The notes: generated by a model from the letters alone, not told the origin. A DNA stretch of 64,000 nt from JAEUPI01 sp035499355 (GCA_035499355.1 DATJYZ010000134.1:1-64000); one strand, 5' to 3'; shown: positions 55,341-63,622, counted from the stretch's first letter. Program-made: numbers and translations.

Positions 55341-56411
55341 TCAGCGCAGGGCGACCGCCTCGAAGCGCAGCACCACTTCGCCGCGCGAGTCGCTGAGCTC
55401 GAGGCGCTGGCCGTCGACGCGCCAGCGCGCGACCACGCCCAACGTGTCGAGGAAGGCGCGCTCCTGCTCCATGCCGTCGACGCACGCCATCATCGTGCCG
55501 GCGGCGCGGCCGAAGGTCAGCCGATCGCCAGCGAGCGTGTAGCCGCCGGCGATGCGATTGCAGCCGCCCGAGCCGCTGACGCGGTGCTGTTCGGGCTGCA
55601 GGATCAGATGGGCTTCCCGCTGTCGATCGGCCGTGGTCACCGGCTTGCCGCGCAGCGCGATCAGCCTCCAGTAGGTGTTCTCGAGCGATACGGCGCTCGA
55701 GGCGACCACCTCGCATTGCGCTTGCGCGGCGATGGCGACGAAGCGCTCGACCTGCAGCACCGGCCGCGGTGCGCCGCCGTCCTCGAGCGCGCGCGACACG
55801 ATGCGCGCATCGACGGTGGCCAGCATGGCCACGCCCGGCGCCGACCGGGCAGCGACGTAGGCGCGCTGCAGTGCGACGCTCGCGCCGTCGTCGAGCACCG
55901 GGAATTGATCGCCGCTGGCGCAATCGAAGAACGACGCCGCGTCGGCCATGTAGCGGTACAGCCCGCGCATGCGGTGGGCGTCGCCCATCGGCCCGCCGGC
56001 GCGGCGCAGCAGCATGCTGTCGACCCGGCGCACGCTGGCGGCGCCGAACACCGGATAGGCCGTGTCGCTGATGAACATCAGCTGTCCGTTGAGCGTGATG
56101 CGCCCACGCACGACGTAGCGGCGCGAGGCGTCGATGCGTGCCGGGTCGACCGCGATCGCGAACGCGATCGGCACCGCGGGCGAGTTCACCCGCGTGCTCG
56201 CCACCACGGTGGCCGGCGCATCGGCGCGCGACACGTCCTCGAGCGTGGCCTCGAACACCGCATCGGCCGGCAACGCCATGCGCTCGCGATAGGTGGCGCT
56301 GCCGCTGATCGTGGTGGTCGGGCCCGGGGTGGTGCAGGCGGCAGCCAGCAGGGTGGCCAGCAGCGCGAGCAACCCTCCGATCGGGCGGCGCGCACAGGCA
56401 AGGTATCGCAT
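55341..56411 (-). CDS. Three-domain lipoprotein: YbaY, NlpE-like, META
   Basis: A 356-residue envelope lipoprotein with lipobox LLAAACTTPG (lipidated Cys near residue 26). It has three domains in order: a YbaY beta-domain (GSATYRERMALPADAVFEAT to DTAYPVF), an NlpE-like domain (GLYRYMADAASFFDCASGDQ to VLQVERF), and a META domain (LENTYWRLIALRGKPVTTAD, SGSGGCNRIAGGYTL, GTMMACVDGMEQERAFL). YbaY and META are linked to envelope stress and heat-shock lipoproteins. The ATG at 56411 has AAGGGA upstream and is preferred over 56426. Confidence 0.86.
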   Translation of the reverse strand: MRYLACARRPIGGLLALLATLLAAACTTPGPTTTISGSATYRERMALPADAVFEATLEDVSRADAPATVVASTRVNSPAVPIAFAIAVDPARIDASRRYVVRGRITLNGQLMFISDTAYPVFGAASVRRVDSMLLRRAGGPMGDAHRMRGLYRYMADAASFFDCASGDQFPVLDDGASVALQRAYVAARSAPGVAMLATVDARIVSRALEDGGAPRPVLQVERFVAIAAQAQCEVVASSAVSLENTYWRLIALRGKPVTTADRQREAHLILQPEQHRVSGSGGCNRIAGGYTLAGDRLTFGRAAGTMMACVDGMEQERAFLDTLGVVARWRVDGQRLELSDSRGEVVLRFEAVALR

Positions 56412-56723
56412 CGATGGTCCCTTCATCGTGTCGTGTCGCTGCAGCCCGACGGCGCAGGCTCGCCCGCCAAGCGCTGCTGCGTCCAGCGCAGCGGGTCGGC
56501 GCCGAACGGCGAATCGTCGGCCACCAGCGAGAGATGATCACGCCCGACGTAGCGCACAGCAGCACGAGCAGCGACCCCGGAGACAGCACCCAGCGCCGCA
56601 TCGCCGCGAACCTTTCTCCCTGATCTCTTCGGCGGGAGGCCGCAGCCGTCCGCGCGCGCACTGTACCGCCGCAGCGTCAAATCGGTGGCACAGTGCGCGG
56701 CAGCGCGAGCGCCGACTGCCGAC
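56412..56723. other. 312-base intergenic region between the META lipoprotein and marC
   Basis: No gene is supported here. The notable element is the inverted repeat CGCGCACTGT (56655-56664) / ACAGTGCGCG (56690-56699), 24 bases before the marC ATG. The rest contains no clear terminator or promoter that I can defend. Confidence 0.7.
56655..56699 (+). repeat. Inverted repeat upstream of marC
   Basis: Two perfect ten-base arms, CGCGCACTGT and ACAGTGCGCG, separated by 25 bases, with a shorter inner match (ACCG/CGGT). It could be a regulatory site or an RNA hairpin ahead of marC; its function is unproven. Confidence 0.45.
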
Positions 56724-57407
56724 ATGATCAAACTGATCGATCTGCTGCACACCATGGTGCTGGTGCCGGTGACGTTGCTGCCGATCATCAATCCGCTGAG
56801 TGCGGCGCCGGTGTTCACGCTGACGGTAAGCGGCGACAGCCTGGCCACGCGCCGGCTGGCGCGTCAGGTGGCGATCAACTGCTGGTTCGTGCTGGTGGTG
56901 TCGCTGTTCATCGGCACCTATGTGCTCGACCTGTTCGGCATCTCGTTGCCGATCGTGCGCATCGGCGGCGGCCTGCTGGTGGCCATGTCGGGCTGGCGCA
57001 TGCTCAACCGCAGCGACGACGACGAGGTGCAGCTGGCGGTGAGACGCTCGTCGCAGAAGCAGGTGCAGCTGTCGGAGGCCGAAGTGGTGCGGCGCAGCTT
57101 CTTTCCGATCACCTTTCCGCTGACCACCGGGCCCGGCACGATCGCCGCGTCGATCGCCATCGGCGCGGGCCTGCCGCGACAGCCGGCGCTGTTCGTCGCC
57201 AACGCGCTCGCGGTGACGCTGGGCGCCACGCTGACGGTGGCGGTGATCTACCTGGTCTATCGCCACGCGCCGGCGTTGCTGGCCAAGCTCGGCGAAGTCG
57301 GCACGCTGGTGATGACGCGGCTGCTGGCGTTCGTGCTGCTGTGCATCGGCATCAGCATCATGTGGGCCGGCTGGGCCGAGCTGAACGGCATCGCCGTGGC
57401 GCCGTGA
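56724..57407 (+). CDS. MarC-family integral membrane protein
   Basis: A 227-residue membrane protein with six hydrophobic helices, the MarC/UPF0056 family. It starts MIKLIDLLHTMVLVPVTLLP, has the PIINPLSAAPVFTLTV motif, a central soluble loop (RSSQKQVQLSEAEVVRRSFF) and FPLTTGPGTIAASIAIGAG. Once thought to cause multiple antibiotic resistance, the family has no clear substrate. It is convergent with the 201-residue hypothetical gene, 37 bases away. Confidence 0.92.
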   Translation: MIKLIDLLHTMVLVPVTLLPIINPLSAAPVFTLTVSGDSLATRRLARQVAINCWFVLVVSLFIGTYVLDLFGISLPIVRIGGGLLVAMSGWRMLNRSDDDEVQLAVRRSSQKQVQLSEAEVVRRSFFPITFPLTTGPGTIAASIAIGAGLPRQPALFVANALAVTLGATLTVAVIYLVYRHAPALLAKLGEVGTLVMTRLLAFVLLCIGISIMWAGWAELNGIAVAP

Positions 57408-57444
57408 GCGCTGGCGCGGCGTCGCAGTCGTCGTGACGGGCGGC

Positions 57445-58050
57445 TCAGTCGTCGCCGGCGCGCGGTGGCACCAGGCCGACGGGCACGGTGCCCGACCAGT
57501 TGTTCTCGCAGTCCTCGAACTCGGCGTAGTCGGACTCCGACACCTCGAGGCTCTCGCCGACGCGGAAGTCCTGCATGCGCGAGTCGCGCATGTCGCGCAG
57601 GTCGGCGGCCATGTGCAGCGGCCGCAGCCCCTCGAGCAGCATGTCCATCAGCGGCGACGGCTCCTCGGCGGCCAGCGCCTCGGCCTGTTCGATCGCCTTG
57701 CCCAGCACCAGCGCCGACATGTCCTCGAGCGCGACCCAGCCGCGACGATCGAGCGCGTCGTGCACCAGGATCAGGTGGCGCATCGTCTGCACCTCGCTGT
57801 GCTCGTGCGCCAGCAGGCGCGCGCTGAGCTCGGCGCACAGCTGCGCCAGCGACGGCGGTTCGTTGGGCGGGCGCGGCCGCCGGCGCTCCGCGAGCACCAC
57901 CTGCAGCTTGCCGTCGCGCTTCTCGATGCCGAGCGGGCGCCCGAGCAGACCCTTGAGCTTGCGCAGCGGACCGCTCTTGCCGTCGGGTGAGCGGCGGTCT
58001 TTCAGGGGCATCTGGCGTGAGCCTTTGCGGCTCGTCGAACTGCTGGCCAT
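57445..58050 (-). CDS. Hypothetical protein, acidic helical domain
   Basis: I do not recognise a function for this 201-residue cytoplasmic protein. After an N-terminal basic segment (MASSSTSRKGSRQMPLKDRR), it has GLLGRPLGIEKRDGKLQVVL, a helical middle (LAQLCAELSARLLAHEHSEV) and the segment MLLEGLRPLHMAADLRDMRD. An acidic end (SESDYAEFEDCENNWSGTVP) follows. No signal or membrane segment is seen. AGGGA precedes the ATG at 58050. The gap to the next gene (58226) has 175 bases. Confidence 0.75.
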   Translation of the reverse strand: MASSSTSRKGSRQMPLKDRRSPDGKSGPLRKLKGLLGRPLGIEKRDGKLQVVLAERRRPRPPNEPPSLAQLCAELSARLLAHEHSEVQTMRHLILVHDALDRRGWVALEDMSALVLGKAIEQAEALAAEEPSPLMDMLLEGLRPLHMAADLRDMRDSRMQDFRVGESLEVSESDYAEFEDCENNWSGTVPVGLVPPRAGDD

Positions 58051-58225
58051 TGCATTTCCCTCGATGGAATGCCTGGGCCAGCTTACGCAGCCGGGGGTGG
58101 CGCAACCGGTCGTACTTAACGCGCCGCGACGCACCGCCTGCCGCACCACCCGAACGGAGGGCGCGGGCCGTGACAATTGCCGCGCCCTATGGACGCGGAC
58201 GCAGCACTGGCACGGTGACCCGGCG

Positions 58226-59194
58226 CTACTCGACCTTGGCGCCCGACGAGATGACCACCTTCTCCCACTTGGCGGTCTCGGCGGCGATCACCTTGCCGAA
58301 GTCCTCTGGCGTGCCGGCGATCGGCTTGCCGCCGAGCTCGGCCAGGCGCTCGCGCATCCTCGGATCGGCCAGCGCGCGGTTCACTTCGGCGTTGACCTTG
58401 TCGATGATCTCCTTGGGCGTGCCCTTGGGCATGCCGATGCCGAACCACGCCGTGGCCTCGTAGCCGGGCACCGTCTCGGCCACCGTCGGCACGCCGGGCA
58501 GCGACGGCTCGCGCTGCTCGGAGGTGACGGCCAGCGCGCGGATCTTGCCGCCCTTGATGTGCCCGGCCGACGACGGCAGGTTGTCGAAGATCACGTGCAC
58601 CTGGCCGCCCATCAGATCGGTCAGTGCGGGGCCTGCGCCCTTGTACGGCACGTGCACCATGTCGCAGCCGGTCATCGACTTGAACAGCTCGCCCGACAGG
58701 TGCACCGACGTGCCGCTGCCGGAGCTGGCCATGTTGATCTTGCCCGGGTTGGCCTTGCAATAGTCGATGAACTCCTTGACGGTCTTGGCCGGGAATGACG
58801 GCGTCACCTCCATCACGTTGGGCGTGCGCACGATGCCGGCCACCGGCGCGATGTCGCGGATGAAGTTGAACTTGAGGTCCTTGTACAGCGTGGCGTTGAT
58901 GCCGTTGGCCGGGTTGACCAGCAGCATCGTGTAGCCATCGGGCGGCGCATTGACGACGTACTCGACGCCGATGTTGTTGCCGGCGCCCGGCTTGTTCTCG
59001 ACCACGAACGGCTGACCCATCTTCTCGGTCAACCACTGCGCGACGATGCGCGCCAGCACGTCGGTGGTGCCCGCCGGCGGGTACGGCACCACCCACTTGA
59101 CCGGCCGCACCGGATACTCGGCTGCGTGCGCAGCGGGGCCGAGCGCGGCAGCGACGGTGGTCGCCAACGCGGCGATGCGGGCCAGTCGAATCAC
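58226..59194 (-). CDS. Bug/TctC-family periplasmic solute receptor 2
   Basis: A 322-residue periplasmic binding protein starting with GTG after AAGGAGAACC, with a signal peptide ending AAHAAEYPVRPVKWVVPYPP. Family marks are the VENKPGAGNNIGVEYVVNAP segment, ASSGSGTSVHLSGELFKSMT and MVHVPYKGAGPALTDLMGG. As for receptor 1, no permease gene is present. It is divergent from the DsrE-like gene (134-base gap) at the edge of the P450 block. Ligand unknown. Confidence 0.93.
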   Translation of the reverse strand: MIRLARIAALATTVAAALGPAAHAAEYPVRPVKWVVPYPPAGTTDVLARIVAQWLTEKMGQPFVVENKPGAGNNIGVEYVVNAPPDGYTMLLVNPANGINATLYKDLKFNFIRDIAPVAGIVRTPNVMEVTPSFPAKTVKEFIDYCKANPGKINMASSGSGTSVHLSGELFKSMTGCDMVHVPYKGAGPALTDLMGGQVHVIFDNLPSSAGHIKGGKIRALAVTSEQREPSLPGVPTVAETVPGYEATAWFGIGMPKGTPKEIIDKVNAEVNRALADPRMRERLAELGGKPIAGTPEDFGKVIAAETAKWEKVVISSGAKVE

Positions 59195-59328
59195 AGGGTT
59201 CTCCTTCGATGATGAATGACTCGCGCGAAGGTGTAAGCCAGGCACCGCCCGGCCGCCACAGGGGAATCACCACGCTCGGCCACAATGCGGATCATCGAAG
59301 GCCGCTGCGGCCCAAGGAGGCACTTGCC

Positions 59329-59772
59329 ATGACGAACGCCACCGCCCGTCGCTGGTTCCCATGGGTTGCGCTTGCACTGGTCGTGCTGACGCCGCTGACC
59401 GCCATGGCGCAAGGCAACGAGCGACCGATGATGCGCGCGGTGATCCAGGTCAGCGACAACGATCCGCAGAAGTGGACCCTGGCGCTGAACAACGCGCGCA
59501 ACGTGCAGGACGACCTCGGCGGGCCCGAGGCCACCGCGCTGGAGATCGTCGTCTACGGCCCCGGCATCGGCATGTTGAAGGCCGACTCGCCGGTGGCCAA
59601 GCGCATCACCGAGGCGCTCGGTCGGGGCGTCGCGGTGGTCGCCTGCGAGAACACGATGCGGACGCAGAAACTCACCCGCGCCGACATGCTGCCGGACATC
59701 GGCTACGTGCCCGCGGGCGTGGTCGAGTTGATGAAGCGCCAGCGCGATGGCTGGGCGTATCTGCGCCCGTGA
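59329..59772 (+). CDS. Exported DsrE/DsrF-like protein
   Basis: A 147-residue protein with a signal peptide (RRWFPWVALALVVLTPLTAMAQ) and the DsrE-like fold. Marks are MRAVIQVSDNDPQKWTLALN near the N terminus, followed by LEIVVYGPGIGMLKAD and VVACENTMRTQKLTRADML. Cytoplasmic relatives handle sulfur transfer, and the cysteine in VVACENT is in the typical position. The periplasmic form is common but not assigned. It is 96 bases upstream of the ferredoxin gene on the same strand. Confidence 0.82.
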   Translation: MTNATARRWFPWVALALVVLTPLTAMAQGNERPMMRAVIQVSDNDPQKWTLALNNARNVQDDLGGPEATALEIVVYGPGIGMLKADSPVAKRITEALGRGVAVVACENTMRTQKLTRADMLPDIGYVPAGVVELMKRQRDGWAYLRP

Positions 59773-59868
59773 AGGTTGCCCTGCCGCTAGGGATCACGCC
59801 GATGCGCGCCCACGTGCCGTGCGGCAAGGTGACCGCACGAATGACTGCCTGAGAAACACCGAGACCGC

Positions 59869-60189
59869 ATGCCGCACGTCACCTTCATCACTTTCACCGG
59901 CGAGCGTTACGACGTCGACGTGCCCAACGGCACCACGCTGATGCGCGCGGCGGTCGACAATCGCGTACCGGGCATCGACGGCGACTGCGGCGGCAACTGC
60001 GCCTGCGCCACCTGTCACGTGTACATCGAGTCGCCATGGGGCGAGAAGCTGTCGCCGAAGTCGGACGCCGAGGACGACATGCTCGGCCTGGCCGTCGACC
60101 CGCGCGCGACCTCGCGGCTCGGCTGCCAGATCCGCCTGAACGATGCGCTCGACGGCATCGTCGTCGCGCTGCCCGAGGGCCAGCACTAG
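59869..60189 (+). CDS. 2Fe-2S ferredoxin of the P450 system
   Basis: A 106-residue adrenodoxin/putidaredoxin-type ferredoxin, the usual electron donor for bacterial class I P450s. The cluster ligands are Cys40, Cys46, Cys49 and Cys86 (DGDCGGNCACATCHVY and SRLGCQIRL). It precedes the P450 gene by 16 bases, so the two are co-transcribed and are very likely partners. A ferredoxin reductase gene, also needed, is not in the window. Confidence 0.94.
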   Translation: MPHVTFITFTGERYDVDVPNGTTLMRAAVDNRVPGIDGDCGGNCACATCHVYIESPWGEKLSPKSDAEDDMLGLAVDPRATSRLGCQIRLNDALDGIVVALPEGQH

Positions 60190-60205
60190 TGAAGGACACG
60201 CCACC

Positions 60206-61465
60206 ATGAACGCCCTTGCCTCGGTCGTGCAGCAACAGGCGCGCGAAGCCGCCTTTGCAATGCCGCTGGAGTCGATCGACCCGGCCAACCCGGACTACTT
60301 CGTGGAAGACACCGTCGGCCATTACTTCGCGCGGCTGCGCCGCGACGACCCGGTGCACCATTGCGTGAGCCCGATCTTCGGCCCGTACTGGTCGGTGACG
60401 CGCTACCAGGACATCATGTCGGTGGACACCAACCACGCGGTGTTCTCGTCGGACTGGCAGCGCGGCGGCATCACGCTGACCGATCCGCCCGAGGGCGAGA
60501 AGCTGCAGATGTTCATCGCGATGGACCCGCCGGTGCACGACGAGCAGCGCAAGGCGGTGACCCCGATCGTCGCGCCGCCCAACCTCGCTAAGATGGAAGG
60601 CCTGATCCGCGAGCGCACGGCCCGCGTGCTCGACGAGCTGCCGCGCAACGAGACCTTCAACTGGGTCGACAAGGTGTCGATCGAGCTGACCACGCTGATG
60701 CTGGCCACGCTGTTCGACTTTCCGCTCGAGGACCGGCGGCTGCTGACGTGGTGGTCCGACGTCTCGACGATGAACAAGAAGCTCAACCCCGACGCCCTGG
60801 AGCCCGCCGAGCGCATGGCCGAGCTCGGCAAGATGCTCGCCTACTTCACCCGCCTGTGGAACGAGCGCGTCAATGCGCCCCCGAAGAGCGACCTGGTGTC
60901 GATGCTCGCGCACGGGCCGTCGACGCGCACCATGGGTCCGCTGGAGTACATGGGCAACCTGGTGCTGCTGATCGTCGGCGGCAACGACACCACGCGCAAC
61001 TCGATGACCGGCGGGCTGCTGGCGCTGCACGACCACCCCGACCAGTGGGCCAAGCTGCGCGCCAACCCGGCGCTGGTGGAGAGCCTGGTGCCCGAGATCA
61101 TCCGCTGGCAGACGCCGCTGGCACACATGCGGCGCACCGCAGTGGCCGACATCGAGCTGGCCGGCAAGCACATCAAGGCTGGCGACAAGGTCGCGATGTG
61201 GTACCTGTCGGGCAACCGCGACGACAGCGCGATCGACGATGCGCACAAGTTCATCATCGATCGGCCGCGGCCGCGCCAGCATCTGTCGTTCGGCTTCGGC
61301 ATCCATCGCTGCGTCGGCAACCGGCTGGCCGAGCTACAGCTGCGCATCCTGTGGGAGGAGATCCTGCGACGCTTCCCGGTGATCGAGGTCGTCGGCCCGC
61401 CGGTGCGCGTGCGCTCGACCTTCGTGCGCGGCTTCTCGCACCTGCCGGTGCGGATTCCGGGCTGA
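60206..61465 (+). CDS. CYP153-like cytochrome P450
   Basis: A 419-residue soluble P450. It has the helix I motif VGGNDTTRNSMTGG (oxygen activation), ExxR in EIIR (297-300), and the heme loop FGFGIHRCVGNRLAE with heme ligand Cys369. Segments such as FGPYWSVTRYQDIMSVDTNH, PMFIAMDPPVHD-like QMFIAMDPPVHDEQRKAVTP, VSIELTTLMLATLFDF and WQTPLAHMRRTA closely resemble the CYP153 family, which hydroxylates the terminal carbon of medium-chain alkanes and fatty acids. The closest substrate cannot be read from the sequence. It lies after the ferredoxin and 10 bases before the convergent AraC stop. Confidence 0.9.
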   Translation: MNALASVVQQQAREAAFAMPLESIDPANPDYFVEDTVGHYFARLRRDDPVHHCVSPIFGPYWSVTRYQDIMSVDTNHAVFSSDWQRGGITLTDPPEGEKLQMFIAMDPPVHDEQRKAVTPIVAPPNLAKMEGLIRERTARVLDELPRNETFNWVDKVSIELTTLMLATLFDFPLEDRRLLTWWSDVSTMNKKLNPDALEPAERMAELGKMLAYFTRLWNERVNAPPKSDLVSMLAHGPSTRTMGPLEYMGNLVLLIVGGNDTTRNSMTGGLLALHDHPDQWAKLRANPALVESLVPEIIRWQTPLAHMRRTAVADIELAGKHIKAGDKVAMWYLSGNRDDSAIDDAHKFIIDRPRPRQHLSFGFGIHRCVGNRLAELQLRILWEEILRRFPVIEVVGPPVRVRSTFVRGFSHLPVRIPG

Positions 61466-61475
61466 CGCGTCCGCC

Positions 61476-62426
61476 TCAGCGCCGCGCGCGCAGCTCGCTC
61501 GGCGCGCAGCCGAAGCGCGCGCGGAAGGCACGGCTGAAGTGCGCGGCGTCGTTGAAGCCCCACGAGAAGCCGATCTCGCTGACGCTGCGCGCGGCCAGCG
61601 TGGGGTCGCACAGGTCGCGCCGCGCGGCGTCGAGCCGCTGCGACCAGATCCAATCGGCCAGCGAGCACGGCTCGCCGAGCCAGGCGCGGTGCAGCGTGCT
61701 CGGTGCCAGCCGCAGCTGCGCGGCGACGGCGGCCACGCTCAGGCCGGGCTCGCGCAGCCGCGTGCGCACGCAAGCCTTGATCTGCTCGCGATGCAGCGCC
61801 GTGAGGTTCGACGGCGTCGGCTGGCGCGCCGCCGGCAGGGCAGACAGCCCGGCGATCAGGATCTGCGTCACGCTGTCGGCCACCGCCGCCGCGGACTCCG
61901 GCGCCAGCATGTCGATGTCGGCCGCCAGCGTGCGGATCATGTTGATCATCAAGTGGCCGGCGCCGCGCTCGCCGCTGACCTGCGTGGCAGTGAGCTTGTG
62001 CGTGTCGCGCAGCGCCGTGCGCAGCGTCGGACCCGGCAATTTCAGCACGTATTGCTGGAACGGTCCGTCGAAGTGCAGCTCGTACGGCCGCGTGCTGTCG
62101 TAGAGCGCGAAGTCGCCCGGCGCCAGCCGCGCGCTGCGGCCGTCCTGCACCACCGCACCGCTGCCCTGGGACTGGATGCTGACCAGGAAGTAGTCCTCGC
62201 TCGCCCAGGCGATGCGCGCCGGCGTGCGCCGCACGTGCTGCGCGGTGGCGGTCACGCGCGACAGTTGCAGGGTCGCCAATTGGTCGACCGCGATCTCGCC
62301 GTCGATCGTGCGCGCGTCGGCGGCGGCGTCGCAGTCGAGTTGCACGTAGGTGTCGCACACCATCTCGGTCCAGTAGGCGAGCTGGCGGCTCGGCTCGACG
62401 GCGGCGGTGGTCAGCAGCTGCGACAT
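61476..62426 (-). CDS. AraC/XylS-family regulator
   Basis: A 316-residue AraC-type activator. The N-terminal sensor domain has LAYWTEMVCDTYVQLDC, SEDYFLVSIQSQGSGAVVQD and LAPGDFALYDSTRPYELHFD; the C-terminal part holds two helix-turn-helix motifs, ending GFSWGFNDAAHFSRAFRARF. It lies convergent with the P450 and divergent from the nitrilase gene; upstream of the nitrilase are direct repeats that fit AraC binding (62471-62517). AraC regulators occur beside both CYP153 and nitrilase genes, so it may sense their substrate. Confidence 0.93.
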   Translation of the reverse strand: MSQLLTTAAVEPSRQLAYWTEMVCDTYVQLDCDAAADARTIDGEIAVDQLATLQLSRVTATAQHVRRTPARIAWASEDYFLVSIQSQGSGAVVQDGRSARLAPGDFALYDSTRPYELHFDGPFQQYVLKLPGPTLRTALRDTHKLTATQVSGERGAGHLMINMIRTLAADIDMLAPESAAAVADSVTQILIAGLSALPAARQPTPSNLTALHREQIKACVRTRLREPGLSVAAVAAQLRLAPSTLHRAWLGEPCSLADWIWSQRLDAARRDLCDPTLAARSVSEIGFSWGFNDAAHFSRAFRARFGCAPSELRARR

Positions 62427-62470
62427 GGGCCCACGTTAAGGCGCGTCGGCGCGTCGTGCAAGCGCCCGGG

Positions 62471-62517
62471 GCGCATGCCACGCTGGGTCAAGAGGCGCGC
62501 CACGTGCAGGCAAGCCG
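62471..62517 (+). repeat. Direct repeats 22 bases apart: probable AraC binding sites
   Basis: Two copies of the pattern GCCACG-N4-G-N-CAAG occur with their GCCACG at 62477-62482 and 62499-62504, in phase at 22 bases (15 of 25 positions equal). The second copy ends at the expected -35 position of a promoter with TAGCAT (62535-62540) and no good -35, which fits AraC-type activation. Confidence 0.4.
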
Positions 62518-62534
62518 GCCAACGAGCTGGTGTC

Positions 62535-62540
62535 TAGCAT
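62535..62540 (+). promoter_or_regulatory. Candidate -10 element for the nitrilase gene
   Basis: TAGCAT is 32 bases before the nitrilase ATG. The sequence 17 bases upstream (AAGCCG) is not a -35 box, as expected if the AraC repeats that overlap it recruit polymerase. Confidence 0.35.
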
Positions 62541-62572
62541 CGCACCGATCCATTCCCCGCCAGGAGATCGCC

Positions 62573-63622
62573 ATGCCCACCACGCACCCCAAGTACAAGG
62601 TCGCCGCCGTGCAGGCGGCGCCGATGTTCCTCGACCTCGACGCGTCGATCGACAAGGCGATCTCGCTGATCGCCGAAGCGTCCAGGCAGGGCGCCAAGTT
62701 GATCGCCTTCCCTGAGACCTGGCTGCCGGGCTACCCGTGGTTCATCTGGCTCGACTCGCCGGCCTGGGGCATGCAATTCATCCAGCGCTACCACGACAAC
62801 TCGCTGACCTACGGCACGCCGCAGGCCGAGCGCCTGGCCAAGGCCGCCCGCGACCACAAGGTCATGGTCGTGATGGGCCTGAGCGAGAAGCGCGGCGGCA
62901 GTCTCTACATGGGCCAATGGATCATCGACGCCGACGGTGTCACCGTGGCGCAGCGGCGCAAGCTCAAGCCCACCCACGTCGAACGCACCGTATTCGGCGA
63001 GGGCGACGGCAGCGACCTCGCGGTGCACGAGACCGCGCTCGGCAATGTCGGCGCGCTGTGCTGCTGGGAGCATTTGCAGCCGCTGTCGAAGTACGCGATG
63101 TACGCGCAGAACGAGCAGGTGCACATCGCCGCCTGGCCCAGCTTCTCGCTGTACCGCGGCGGTGCCTACGCGCTCGGCCCCGAGGTCAACAACGCGGCCA
63201 GCCGCATCTACGCGGTCGAAGGCCAATGCTTCGTGATCGCGCCGTGCGCCACCGTGAGCAAGGACATGATCGGTCTGCTGTGCGGCGACGACCCGATGAA
63301 GAAGCAGCTGCTGCTCGAAGGCGGCGGCTTCGCCGCGATCTACGCACCCGACGGCCAGCTGATGCACGAGCCGCTGCCGGAGAAGACCGAAGGCCTGGTC
63401 TACGCCGACGTCGACCTCGGCATGATCTCGCTGGCCAAGGCGGCGGCCGACCCCGCCGGGCACTATGCGCGGCCCGACGTCACGCGGCTGCTGCTCGACA
63501 AGACGCCGGGCGATCGCGTGGTGCTGCGGCAGCGCCGGGCGCAGGAAGTGACGCGCGACGGGGACGGCGACACCGCGCTGGCCGAGAGCGCGATCGCGGC
63601 GGTGCAGGCCTCGCGCGCCTGA
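62573..63622 (+). CDS. Nitrilase (nitrile aminohydrolase)
   Basis: A 349-residue nitrilase that converts nitriles directly to carboxylic acids and ammonia. The catalytic triad is Glu48 (FPETWLPGYP), Lys130 (QRRKLKPTHVER) and the nucleophile Cys164 (LCCWEHLQP). The sequence TWLPGYPWFIW is typical of true nitrilases rather than amidases. AGGAGATCGCC precedes the ATG. It is divergent from the AraC regulator; the natural substrate is unknown, possibly a nitrile made from an aldoxime. Confidence 0.95.
   Translation: MPTTHPKYKVAAVQAAPMFLDLDASIDKAISLIAEASRQGAKLIAFPETWLPGYPWFIWLDSPAWGMQFIQRYHDNSLTYGTPQAERLAKAARDHKVMVVMGLSEKRGGSLYMGQWIIDADGVTVAQRRKLKPTHVERTVFGEGDGSDLAVHETALGNVGALCCWEHLQPLSKYAMYAQNEQVHIAAWPSFSLYRGGAYALGPEVNNAASRIYAVEGQCFVIAPCATVSKDMIGLLCGDDPMKKQLLLEGGGFAAIYAPDGQLMHEPLPEKTEGLVYADVDLGMISLAKAAADPAGHYARPDVTRLLLDKTPGDRVVLRQRRAQEVTRDGDGDTALAESAIAAVQASRA

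Noticed and set aside
60841..62481. A 546-codon minus-strand frame overlapping the P450 and AraC genes
   Set aside because: It lies in another frame from the AraC gene and opposite the P450, both of which have clear family motifs.
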